64,000 nt of DNA from Metamycoplasma phocicerebrale (lineage in GTDB: Bacteria; Bacillota_I; Bacilli_A; Mycoplasmatales; Metamycoplasmataceae): positions 124,001 through 188,000 of the forward strand of contig NZ_CP033058.2 of NCBI RefSeq assembly GCF_003383595.3, given 5' to 3'. The notes beneath the pieces are model-generated. The model ran no database searches. It saw only the letters and a list, made by a program, of their open reading frames with translations, and was not told the DNA's origin. The translations under genes and the position numbers were made by a program. Positions 55,438 to 64,000 of this stretch are shown here, piece after piece (the first letter of the stretch is position 1; each line of letters begins with the position of its first letter).

Positions 55438-56631
55438 TTATTTATCTTGAATTGCTTCAAATCCTGGCATTTTATTTCCTTGAATAAATTCAATAGAAGC
55501 TCCACCACCAGTTGAAATAAAACTAAATTTAGATTGATATCCTAATTTATTAATAGCTGTAACAGAATCTCCTCCACCTACAACTGAATATGCATTTTGA
55601 TTGTTAGCTATTGCAATAGCAATACCTTTTGTTCCGTTTTCAAAATTTTTGAATTCAGTAACTCCAGCAGGTCCATTTCAAAAAACTGTTTTAGCTGAAG
55701 CAATAATTTCATTAAATAATTCAACTGATTGAGGGCCTACATCTAATCCCATGTATCCATCAGGAATATCTATGTTGTCTTTAGTTGTGAATTGAGGTTT
55801 TTTATCAGCAAATTCATCAGTGTAAGCATTATCAATTGGTAAAACAATTTTATCTTTATATTGTTTTAAATAGTTTTTTGCCATTTCTAATTTGTCATCT
55901 TCACAAATTGAAGTTCCAATTTTATGACCTAAAGCCTTTTGAAATGTGTAAGCCATACCGCCTACAACTAAAACTTTATCAGCAACATTAAAAAGTTTTT
56001 CTAAAACTTTAATTTTATCACTTACTTTCGCTCCGCCTACAATAGCAACAAATGGTCTTTCAAAACCATCTAATATTTTTTCTAAGTGAGCTACTTCATT
56101 ATTCATTAAGAATCCTAAAGCTGATTCTTTAACAAATTTAGGAATACCAGATGTTGAAGCGTGAGATCTATGCGAAGCTCCAAATGCATCATTTACATAG
56201 ACATTTCCTAAGCTAGCTCAATATTTTGCTAAATCATCGTTATTGTCTGATTCTGCTCTGTTATTTAAATCTTCATAACGTGTATTTTCTAAGAAAATAA
56301 TTTCCCCTGGCTTTAAATTTTTAGCATCGTCTTCTACTTCTTTTCCTCTAGTTGAAGGTATAAATTTAACTTCCTTACCTAAAATTTCTGAAAATTTAGC
56401 TACTACTGGTTTTAAGGATTTTCCAATTTTATCTTCTTCTTTTTTAATTCTTCCAAGGTGAGAAAGCATAATTAAAGAAGCACCTTGTTCTAAAATATAT
56501 TTAATTGTAGGAATTGCAGCATCGATTCTTTTAGTATCCATTACAACATCATTTGCTAAAGGAACATTAAAATCTACTCTTAAAATTACCTTTTTACCTT
56601 TTAGTTCAATATCTTTGATTGTTTTTTTCAT
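55438..56631 (-). CDS. pgk: phosphoglycerate kinase
   Basis: 397 residues, standard. Glycolytic ATP generation: 1,3-bisphosphoglycerate plus [26 protein letters not shown], the hinge-region [24 protein letters not shown] and ATP-site [12 protein letters not shown] are intact. AGGAG site; 5' neighbour is divergent (small membrane protein plus cdaM), sharing a ~100-nt promoter region. Followed by a strong terminator. Confidence 0.96.
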
Positions 56632-56730
56632 TTTATCTCCTGATTTAATATAAAATTTTAACGATATAGTTAATTATAATAAAATTATTTTAATAGAAAA
56701 TATTTAAAATTATTAAAAGATGGGGGGAAA
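56632..56730. promoter_or_regulatory. divergent promoter region, pgk / membrane protein
   Basis: 99-nt AT-rich spacer with TATAAT-like sequences on both strands and the ribosome sites of both genes (AGGAG on the minus strand, GGGGGG on the plus strand). Confidence 0.5.
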
Positions 56731-57141
56731 ATGCTTAAACTTTTAGGTGCTCAAAAACAAAAAGATACTAGAACTTTAAAATATGATCCAGAAAGCGATA
56801 GTATTTCAAAAATTATTGTTGAATTCCAAGATTATAAAAAGAAAGCTAAATTTTATAAAGATTATTCTGAAATGGAAATTTTTTCGTTTTTTCAAAAAAT
56901 GAGATTTATGAAAACTATGGACGAAAAAAATAGTGATTTAATTGAAGAGGCTAGAAAAAGACAAAATAAAATTAAGTTAAAATATGCAAGTTATGTTGAT
57001 TATGAAAAATGGTCAGATTCCCCATTAGCAGATAAAGCTAAACCTTTGCCAATGTGGGCAAGAATTTTAATTATTGCTTCATTTATATTATTAATAATAA
57101 TTTTATTGTTAATTATTCTTGGATTAAACAAGTGGTGATAG
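56731..57141 (+). CDS. small membrane protein of unknown function
   Basis: 136 residues, no family recognised. The first ~105 residues are soluble and highly charged; one TM segment (ARILIIASFILLIIILLLII) closes the protein, leaving a tiny LNKWW tail. A terminal TGA-TAG pair encodes Trp then stop. Directly before the c-di-AMP synthase gene (12 nt), so it could anchor or regulate it. GGGGGG ribosome site is strong for this genome. Confidence 0.75.
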
Positions 57142-57153
57142 GAGATATTATTT

Positions 57154-57735
57154 ATGGAAAAAATAGTATATGCTATTTTAGCATTAGTTATATTAATTAC
57201 AATAACTATTGTAGCTAATTATTCAATAGTTTTATTTAATATGATTAAGAAAAATAGATCAAACAAAAAGGCATTAGGTGATTCCACAAGGATTAGGATA
57301 ATCTTTCAATTAAAAGATGCTATAGAAAATCTTTCAAGAACTAAAACTGGAGCTCTTATAACTATTGAAAATAACGATAATTTAGATAATTTAAGAACAG
57401 ACGGAGTTATTCTTGATGCAAACATTTCCGCCGCTTTATTAATTTCTATCTTTAATAAGCAAAGTCCATTACATGATGGAGCTGTTATTATTAGAAATAA
57501 TAAAATATATTATGCTGCTACATACTATAAAATAACAAAGAAGTCAATTAATAATAAATATGGTGCTAGACATAGAGCAGGTATGGGGATATCAGAAAGC
57601 TCAGATGCTACTACAATTATTGTAAGTGAAGAAAATGGTGGTGTAACAGTAGCTAAAACCGGAGAATTTAAACAAGTACCAATCGATAGTTTGCAAGATA
57701 CTTTAGGAAGAATTATAAAAGACGATAAAAAATAA
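57154..57735 (+). CDS. cdaM: diadenylate cyclase (c-di-AMP synthase, single-TM type)
   Basis: 193 residues: one N-terminal TM helix (residues ~5-27), then the DAC/DisA_N domain. Active-site motifs: HDGAVIIR (DGA) near residues 109-116 and GARHRAGMGIS (RHR) near 140. Residues FNKQSPLHDG are also typical. In M. pneumoniae a similar CdaM makes c-di-AMP, which controls potassium uptake. Here it pairs functionally with KtrA/KtrB at 9.9-12.3 kb (inferred). 12 nt after the small membrane protein. Confidence 0.93.
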   Translation: MEKIVYAILALVILITITIVANYSIVLFNMIKKNRSNKKALGDSTRIRIIFQLKDAIENLSRTKTGALITIENNDNLDNLRTDGVILDANISAALLISIFNKQSPLHDGAVIIRNNKIYYAATYYKITKKSINNKYGARHRAGMGISESSDATTIIVSEENGGVTVAKTGEFKQVPIDSLQDTLGRIIKDDKK

Positions 57736-57994
57736 TAAATTCTTTATATTTTGTTTGTTTTTGTGTTCCTTAATATTCAAAGTATTAAAATAAAAAATTT
57801 TAGTTAAAAATGTTTATTTTTTGTTAAAATTGTTTCTATTGACTAGTATATAAAAAAACGCAATTGGACAGGACATAGATGAAAGGCTATGCTATGGTGG
57901 TTAAACGCGTTTAATCAAGATTTTATTAATCTTAAAAAAATATAAAACTAAATATTTATATAAATTATAAATTTATAAGAAAGGAAATTTAAAT
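57736..57994 (+). promoter_or_regulatory. tuf leader region with a structured segment
   Basis: 259 nt without a gene. A likely promoter at TATATA 57847-57852 (-35 unclear). Downstream the RNA can form an outer helix AAACGC/GCGTTT (57856-57861 with 57907-57912), an inner CATAG/CTATG (57874-57878 with 57887-57891 or 57892-57896), and a hairpin AAGATT/AATCTT (57917-57933). No poly-T terminator follows. AAAGGAAA ribosome site before tuf. Function not known. Confidence 0.5.
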
Positions 57995-59188
57995 ATGGCA
58001 AAATTAGATTTTGACCGTTCAAAACCACATGTTAACATTGGTACAATTGGACACGTTGATCATGGTAAAACCACATTAACAGCAGCTATTGCTACAGTTT
58101 TATCTAAAAAAGGTTTATCAGAAGCTAGAGACTATGCTTCTATCGATAATGCACCTGAAGAAAAAGCTCGTGGTATTACTATTAATACTTCACATATTGA
58201 ATATCAAACAGGAACTCGTCACTATGCTCATGTTGACTGTCCAGGTCACGCTGACTATGTTAAAAACATGATTACAGGCGCTGCTCAAATGGATGGAGCT
58301 ATCTTAGTTGTTGCGGCAACAGATGGACCTATGCCTCAAACACGTGAACACATTCTTTTAGCAAAACAAGTTGGTGTTCCTAAGATTGTTGTTTTTTTAA
58401 ACAAAATTGATATGTTTAAAGAAGATGAAAGAGAAGAAATGGTTGGATTGGTAGAAATGGACGTACGTGGTCTACTATCAGAATATGGTTTTGATGGTGA
58501 CAATGCTCCTATTATTGCTGGTTCAGCTTTAAAAGCTCTTCAAGGAGACCCAGTTTACGAAGAAAAAATTATGGAATTGATGGATGCAGTTGATTCATAC
58601 ATTGAAGAACCAAAAAGAGAAACAGACAAACCATTCTTAATGGCTATCGAAGACGTTTTCACAATTACAGGTCGTGGAACTGTTGCTACAGGTAGAGTTG
58701 AACGTGGTGTTTTAACCCTTAACGAAGAAGTTGAAATTGTTGGTCTAAAACCAACTAAAAAAACAGTTGTTACTGGAATTGAAATGTTTAGAAAGAATCT
58801 AAAAGAAGCTCGTGCTGGAGATAATGCTGGTTTATTACTACGTGGTGTTGAAAGATCAGAAATTGAACGTGGACAAGTTTTAGCAAAACCTAAAACAATC
58901 GTTCCTCACACAGAATTCGAAGCTACTGTTTATATTCTTAAAAAAGAAGAAGGTGGACGTCACACTCCATTCTTCCATAACTATAAACCACAATTCTACT
59001 TCCGTACAACAGACGTAACAGGTGGAATTGAATTTATTGGACAACGTGAAATGGTTATGCCAGGAGATAACGTAGAATTAAAAGTTACTTTAATTTCTCC
59101 TATTGCCGTTGAAGAAGGAACCAAATTCTCAATCCGTGAAGGTGGTAGAACAGTTGGTGCCGGTTCAGTTACAAAGATTTTAAAATAA
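57995..59188 (+). CDS. tuf: elongation factor Tu
   Basis: 397 residues. Delivers aminoacyl-tRNA to the ribosome. GTP-binding motifs GHVDHGKTT (P-loop), [12 protein letters not shown] and NKIDMF are present; effector-region [13 protein letters not shown] is complete. GC content is higher than neighbours (GGT/CGT/CCA codons), as expected for a highly expressed gene. AAAGGAA ribosome site. No internal TGA. Confidence 0.98.
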   Translation: MAKLDFDRSKPHVNIGTIGHVDHGKTTLTAAIATVLSKKGLSEARDYASIDNAPEEKARGITINTSHIEYQTGTRHYAHVDCPGHADYVKNMITGAAQMDGAILVVAATDGPMPQTREHILLAKQVGVPKIVVFLNKIDMFKEDEREEMVGLVEMDVRGLLSEYGFDGDNAPIIAGSALKALQGDPVYEEKIMELMDAVDSYIEEPKRETDKPFLMAIEDVFTITGRGTVATGRVERGVLTLNEEVEIVGLKPTKKTVVTGIEMFRKNLKEARAGDNAGLLLRGVERSEIERGQVLAKPKTIVPHTEFEATVYILKKEEGGRHTPFFHNYKPQFYFRTTDVTGGIEFIGQREMVMPGDNVELKVTLISPIAVEEGTKFSIREGGRTVGAGSVTKILK

Positions 59189-59204
59189 TTAGAAAATCCA
59201 AAAA

Positions 59205-59236
59205 ATGTACCGTTTTAAAACGGTATGTTTTTTATA
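59205..59236 (+). terminator. tuf terminator
   Basis: Stem ACCGTTTT/AAAACGGT (59209-59216 with 59217-59224), extended by TGT/ATG-like flanks and followed by a long T-rich tract. Confidence 0.8.
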
Positions 59237-59492
59237 ATTTTTTTTAATTTTAAAATTTCATTTTTATTTTAATTTTCATTGTTTTTATAAAAATTAATTT
59301 TTTATTTAACAATATAAACTTTAGTATGCATTATTAGTTTAATTAAAAAAAGTTGTATTTTTTATTAAAATAATTTTTAAGGTTTGCTCATTTTTTCTTT
59401 TTTATAAATATTAAAATTTATAAAATTCTTTACACAAAGTTTTCGCTTCTTTGATAATATTATGATTAATTATTATAAAATTAATTGTAATT
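59237..59492. other. AT-rich intergenic region (256 bp)
   Basis: Almost only A and T. A TATAAAAT box at 59474-59481 precedes the lipoprotein ATG by a few bases. No other feature is seen. Confidence 0.5.
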
Positions 59493-60248
59493 ATGATTAA
59501 TAAAATTAAAAAAATACTAAAATTAGGTGCAATCACAACTTTTCCATTAATAGCTACTTCAATAGCTGTTGTTTCTTGTTCAAAAAACAAAATTAATTCT
59601 AAAAACAAATCTCAAGATTTTTATAATGTAAAAAATAAAATAGATAATTTAACTTGAAAAAATAATTTTTTATTAGCAAAAAAAATGGAAAGCAAAAACA
59701 TTAACTATAAGGATCATACATATGAAACTTTTTTTGAATTTAGCATTGATGGGTTAGATGCTCTTAACAATATTGAAATAAATGAAAAAACAGAAAATCT
59801 TAAAAGTATAGAATCAAAAAATATAGATAAATACCAAACAGCATCTAAATATTTAAACAAAGATATTATCGACCTTATTGATTTATATAATAAAGACAAA
59901 TCTGAAGATAATAAATTAATAATTATATTAAGGTCTCAAAAATTAGCTCCTCCAGAAAGTGCTATATTAGTTTGAGTTTGATTAACAGAAAAAAAATATT
60001 TAAATAATACTGGAAAAATTCAAGATTTAAAATATTATTCTTCTCTTAAAGTACCGATTTATGGGCATTGATTTTATAATGAAGAATATGATAAATCTAA
60101 AAAAAATAATAAGGTTTGAAAAATATTAAGTTATGTTGTGCCTTCTATAGCAATTGGTGGTTTAATAATGTATGTAGTTATAATGTTACTTATTAAAAGA
60201 AAAAAAACTTTTAAAATTAATAAATCTAAAAGAGAGGATAAAAAATAA
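59493..60248 (+). CDS. lipoprotein with C-terminal transmembrane helix
   Basis: 251 residues. N-terminal signal and lipobox ending AVVSC (Cys29). The middle is charged and without recognisable domain. Residues ~209-231 (VVPSIAIGGLIMYVVIMLLI) form a TM helix with a basic, Lys-rich tail (KRKKTFKINKSKRED). So it would be anchored both by lipid outside and by a helix, with a cytosolic tail. No Shine-Dalgarno; a -10-like box lies ~12 nt before the ATG, so the mRNA may be near-leaderless. The stop overlaps the next ATG by 1 nt. First gene of the kinase cassette. Confidence 0.7.
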
Positions 60249-61144
60249 TGTATAGATTGTCAAATGATAAAAAACCCGTAATTTTTTCAGATGTGGATGG
60301 AACAATTTATAAAAACTTTGAATTAAAACCTGAAACATTAGATGATGTTAAATTTGCTATAAAGAATGGAGCAGATTTTAATATATGCACCGGAAACCCA
60401 ATGCAAGAAAGAATTTTAGAATTATCAAAAAAAATGAGTGCGAGATATTTATTATGTTCTTCAGGTGGAGAAATATATGATGTTAAAGCTAAAAAAACTT
60501 TAAAAACTTGAACAATTAAATATGATTTTTTAAAAGATATATTAGAAGCAATTAAAGATCAAAAAATTCAAGTTATTTTTTGGGATCAAAATGATTATTT
60601 TTATTTAAAAGATTTAAAAGAATTTAATCAAGATATTTTTAAATATCACTTCATAAGCCAAAAGAATATTGATACTATTCCAAAAAAATGAAATGGAGAA
60701 AAAATTAATCCAATTAAAATTGAACTTTATTCAATAGAACATCCTCTTTCAAACACTTATCCCCAAGAAATGTTTAAATATATAAAACATATAAAAAATA
60801 TAGAAGTAATAGTTACATTTTGCAATATAGAAATAAATGCAAAAAATGTAAATAAAGGTTTAGCTGTTAAATGATTGGTTGAAAATATATATAGTGATGA
60901 AAAAATAAATATTAATGATATTATGACTATAGGCGATAGTAATAATGATGTTCCTATGCTTAAATTAACAAATTATTCTTATGCTATGGCTAATTCAACT
61001 AAGCTGCCTTTAGAAGTAGCAAAATTATTTACAAGTGATGTAATACAAAACGGGTTAGGAGAAGCTATTCTTGATTACCTATATAGATACAAAAATTTAG
61101 CAAGAAAGCATATGCTGCATGAATTTTTAGAAGGAGATAAATAA
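60248..61144 (+). CDS. HAD-IIB family phosphatase
   Basis: 298 residues. Motif I FSDVDGTIY (Asp15 nucleophile, Asp17), motif II ICTGNP, motif III Lys region NVNKGLAVKWL, motif IV TIGDSNNDVPML (Asp230). C2-type cap between. Sucrose-phosphatase/Cof-like phosphatase on small phosphorylated molecules; a protein substrate is possible given its neighbours. The start overlaps the lipoprotein gene by 1 nt. Confidence 0.85.
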
Positions 61145-61145
61145 A

Positions 61146-62357
61146 ATGATACTTTCACGATTAGGAAAAAATTATGTTCTTAAGGCTAAAACATTAGATT
61201 ATGCTTTGGATCCTAGAACTAATAAGAAAATAGATTTAGTTAAAATAGTAGAAGAAAAAAATGATTTAGTTTTATTTTTTAGTGACAATTTAAGCTTTGG
61301 AGAAATTGCCTCATGTATATTAGGTATGTTTGGTTTTCAAGATTATGTTAATATTCCTTGATTTAATTTAGATAATAAAATTGTTTGTCGTGATTGGATA
61401 AATAAAGAAAGAAATAACATTATTTTGGATTCGCCCATTTATCCTTATTTAAACTATGAAATAAAAATGAATAAAAGTTTTATTCTTTCAGTAATTTTAG
61501 TAGATTTTTCAATTATATCTTTTGAAATCGAAATACAAGAAATTAAAAATACTAATTTTATAGATTTTAAAGTAGATGGTATTGAATTAAAATCTGCTAC
61601 TTTAATGGCTTTGAAAAAATTTAAAACTACTTATAATGATGAATGATTAATTGACAACCAAGCAATGACTGCTAAGATAGGGAAAGAATTAAGCCAAATT
61701 TTAGATAAAAAATTATTTAAACTTATAAGCGAAGAGGAAAGAGCCCCATTGTTTTCTACTGTTTCTTGACCAAGCGGCGAATACTTAGATTTATTAGAAA
61801 GACCAGATCTTTGCTCTATTCCTCAAAACTTAGAAATTTTTGAAACTAGAAAACACCCAGAAGAAGTTGAAATGGTAAAATATCTAGAAGAAGATGAAGA
61901 AAAAGAAAATAATTCAGATAATAATTTAGAAGAATTTGATCCTACTATAGATGATGTTTACAAGTTATTAAATATGGATATAGTAAAGCAAGAAAATCCT
62001 ATATTAAATCAAATGTCTCCTGAAGAATTAATAGAGTTTGCTAAAAAGTTTAAAGAACAATTTAAAGGCATAGAAAAAAGTCAAAGAGAATTTTTAAAAA
62101 AAATAGTTGTAATGGCCAAAGAACAAGGTCTTACAATGGAAGAAGTTAAAGAAATACTAAAAGAACATTTAACAGAATTTTATAAGGAAGCTAAAGCAGC
62201 AGGAGCTAATCTTGGCGAACAGGATGCTGAACAAATTTTATCTGCTATGTTAGAAGTTTATGACGAAGAGCTTAATAATTATGAAAAAAAACAATCTAAT
62301 AATAAAAGCAAAAAAAATAAGAAACTAGATAAAGAAGATGACGGGGAAATTAACTAA
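61146..62357 (+). CDS. acidic protein of unknown function
   Basis: 403 residues, no family recognised. N-terminal half is a mixed fold of ~230 residues. A D/E/N-rich linker follows (EEDEEKENNSDNNLEEF), then a helical segment with MSPEELIEFAKKFKEQFKG and GLTMEEVKEIL, and a Lys-rich tail (NNKSKKNKKLDKEDDGE). One nucleotide separates it from the HAD gene. Four TGA codons read as Trp. Between a phosphatase and a kinase; it could be their substrate or scaffold (inference). Confidence 0.7.
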
Positions 62358-62360
62358 TTA

Positions 62361-63479
62361 ATGAAAAAATTTTCTATTAAGTTAAAAAACAAACTAGTTC
62401 TTAGTTTAGATTGAAATGAAATAAACGAAACTTTTGAAAATATAACTTTTTCAAAAGAATTTTCTTTTTTAAAAGAATTTAGATTATTTCAAAATGATGC
62501 ACAACTAAATAGCATAATTCTTTTTGAAAATATTTTGCCAAAACAAAGAAGCAAAAAAATTCAAACAATTAACAAAAATTCATTAAATTATTATTTAAAT
62601 GACTATGGTTTAAATTTAAATAATGCTTTTTGAATTTTACCATATGATAAACAAGATTTAAAATGAGAAGAAAACAATTATTTTCATAAATATAAATTAG
62701 ATTTTACAAAAGCATTACTAAATACCTATATTTATCCCTCACCAAATATTTATACTGTTGGTGAAATGGAAAAATTTTGATTTTTTGATAAGGGGGAACT
62801 ATTTTTAGCAAAAAAAGGAACACCCTTATCATATGATGTTCAAAGTGAATATTTAGCTTATCAAGTTATAAAAGAAGTATTTTCTGGCGAAAAACAAAAA
62901 ATTATTGAATATAAACTTAGAAAAAATAAAAATGAATTATATTCAATAAGTAAAATTTTTACAAATGAAAACACTTCTTTTATTCCCTTATCATGACTAA
63001 TAAATTATGATGAAACCAATAAAGTTAATATAATAAATCAAATGAAGAAAATTTATGGTAATGATGAATTAGAAGATTTAATGATTTTGGATGCTATTAT
63101 TTTAAATATTGATAGACATTTAGGAAATATAGGAATTTTGGTTGATAATAATAATTTATCTAAGATAGATAACGCACCAATATTTGATAATGGAAAATCT
63201 TTAGTTTTTGATTATCCTTTATATAAAAGTTCTGCTTCTTTAGTATATTTAGAAAATTATTTAAATATTAAACCAAAGCTTTATAACAGTTTTAAAGAGC
63301 AATTTTTGGATAATGTACAACCTAGACATGCCAAATGGTATGAAAAACTAAAAAAATTTAAGTTTCAAAATGATTTTCGTATTAATTTAAATTTAAAATA
63401 TTTAAATAAAGTTCAAGAAATATTTGATAAACAATTAAACGTTTTTAAAGAGATTTTAATAGAAAAAGAATATATATAA
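62361..63479 (+). CDS. HipA/CtkA-like serine/threonine kinase
   Basis: 372 residues. Kinase motifs: a Lys pair at 151-152 in ELFLAKKGT with Glu163 in SEYLAYQV (ATP lysine and helix-C-type Glu); catalytic loop LNIDRHLGNIGIL with Asp251 and Asn256; metal-binding DNG in PIFDNGKSL (Asp276). This order is that of HipA-like kinases and the Helicobacter CtkA type. N-terminal ~130 residues are an extra region. No HipB-type DNA-binding partner is adjacent. Starts 3 nt after the acidic protein; followed by a terminator. Confidence 0.68.
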
Positions 63480-63483
63480 ATTT

Positions 63484-63512
63484 ATAACTCAAAATCAAGA
63501 GTTATATTTTTT
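63484..63512 (+). terminator. terminator of the kinase cassette
   Basis: Stem ATAACTC/GAGTTAT (63484-63490 with 63499-63505), loop AAAATCAA, then a T run. Confidence 0.8.
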
Positions 63513-63581
63513 AAATTTAAAAATAATATTAATATTAGTTTTATATAAATGAAACATTTATATTATTTTGAATTATTTCAA

Positions 63582-63587
63582 TATAAT
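63582..63587 (+). promoter_or_regulatory. uvrA -10 box (leaderless start)
   Basis: TATAAT ends 7 nt before the uvrA ATG, so transcription would start at the start codon. No ribosome site is present. Confidence 0.6.
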
Positions 63588-63594
63588 TTTATTT

Positions 63595-64000
63595 ATGAAA
63601 GAAAATATTGTAATTAAAGGTGCTCGTGAAAATAATTTAAAAAATATTAATTTAGAAATTCCAAGAAATAAGTTTGTTGTCTTTACCGGATTATCTGGTT
63701 CAGGAAAAAGTTCTCTTGCTTTTAATACAATTTATGAAGAGGGAAGAAGAAGATATGTAGATAGTCTATCTAATTATGCAAAGCAATTTTTAGGCGGCAC
63801 TAAAAAACCAGATGTAGATGGTATTGAAGGGTTAAGCCCAGCCATTTCTATAGAACAAAAAACTGTGCATAATAATCCAAGAAGTATTGTTGGAACTGTT
63901 ACAGAGATATATGATTATTTAAGACTTCTTTATGCTAGAATTGGTAAACCGTATTGTCCAACTCATAAAAAAGAAATTACAGCGCAAAAAAGTCGAGATA
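63595..64000 (+). CDS. uvrA: excinuclease ABC subunit A (partial, 5' end)
   Basis: 135 complete codons before the window ends. Damage-recognition ATPase of nucleotide excision repair. Entry [19 protein letters not shown], Walker [18 protein letters not shown], the [19 protein letters not shown] segment and [13 protein letters not shown] are canonical. Presumably ~940 residues in full. Confidence 0.96.
   Translation, partial: MKENIVIKGARENNLKNINLEIPRNKFVVFTGLSGSGKSSLAFNTIYEEGRRRYVDSLSNYAKQFLGGTKKPDVDGIEGLSPAISIEQKTVHNNPRSIVGTVTEIYDYLRLLYARIGKPYCPTHKKEITAQKSRD

Overview
The window is 64 kb of a very AT-rich Mollicutes chromosome. In-frame TGA codons interrupt almost every recognisable gene exactly where tryptophan is expected (examples: GatA, GatB, DeoA, Pgk, MetK), so UGA is read as Trp (genetic code 4). 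All CDS coordinates here use that code. Prolipoproteins with mycoplasma-type lipoboxes, a GatCAB amidotransferase, the single-TM diadenylate cyclase type and IS30-type elements point to Mycoplasma sensu lato, probably the hominis/bovis side (Mycoplasmopsis or Metamycoplasma). That lineage is inferred; I cannot name the species.

Layout. 1-10.6 kb, minus strand: a partial ECF S component, a YihY/BrkB protein, then a tight chain gatC-gatA-gatB, rRNA pseudouridine synthase, scpA-scpB, plsC, acpS, pepC and ktrA. 10.8-20.3 kb, plus strand: ktrB, divergent from ktrA, followed 9 nt later by a 2657-residue lipoprotein with a degenerate SGNH-hydrolase head. 20.4-28.3 kb, plus: rnpB, a DprA-like gene, a nucleoside-salvage operon (deoD-deoA-deoC-upp), a Cof-type HAD hydrolase, RNase HIII, and rpsF-ssb-rpsR. 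28.3-35 kb: IS30-family copy 1, an S41-protease-like lipoprotein, ylxM-ftsY, and a MATE transporter. 35.3-43.7 kb: a 2805-residue membrane-anchored coiled-coil protein. 43.7-48.4 kb: a decayed IS end, an oppB/oppC-like permease pair with no ATPase genes, a His-rich lipoprotein and IS30-family copy 2. 48.4-56.6 kb: tdk, ychF, tRNA-Trp(CCA), a restriction-modification pair with a (CT)13 tract in the methyltransferase, metK with a riboswitch-like leader, asnA and pgk. 56.7-64 kb, plus: a small membrane protein plus c-di-AMP synthase, tuf, a four-gene cassette (lipoprotein, HAD phosphatase, acidic protein, HipA/CtkA-like kinase) and the start of uvrA.

How it fits together. Salvage of nucleosides (deoD, deoA, deoC, upp, tdk) and Gln/Asn charging (gatCAB, asnA) fit a host-dependent parasite. 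KtrA/KtrB and the c-di-AMP synthase form a likely potassium-signalling pair. Surface proteins take up more than a quarter of the window.

Most notable signals: (1) the leader of metK, where one RNA segment can pair with either of two identical 9-nt segments, giving exclusive antiterminator and terminator folds, with a core resembling the SAM-I riboswitch clan; (2) a C5-cytosine methyltransferase split by 13 CT units, which reads as phase OFF and would be ON at 11 or 14; (3) the kinase/phosphatase/lipoprotein cassette at 59.5-63.5 kb; (4) IS30 ends lying repeatedly beside terminator hairpins.
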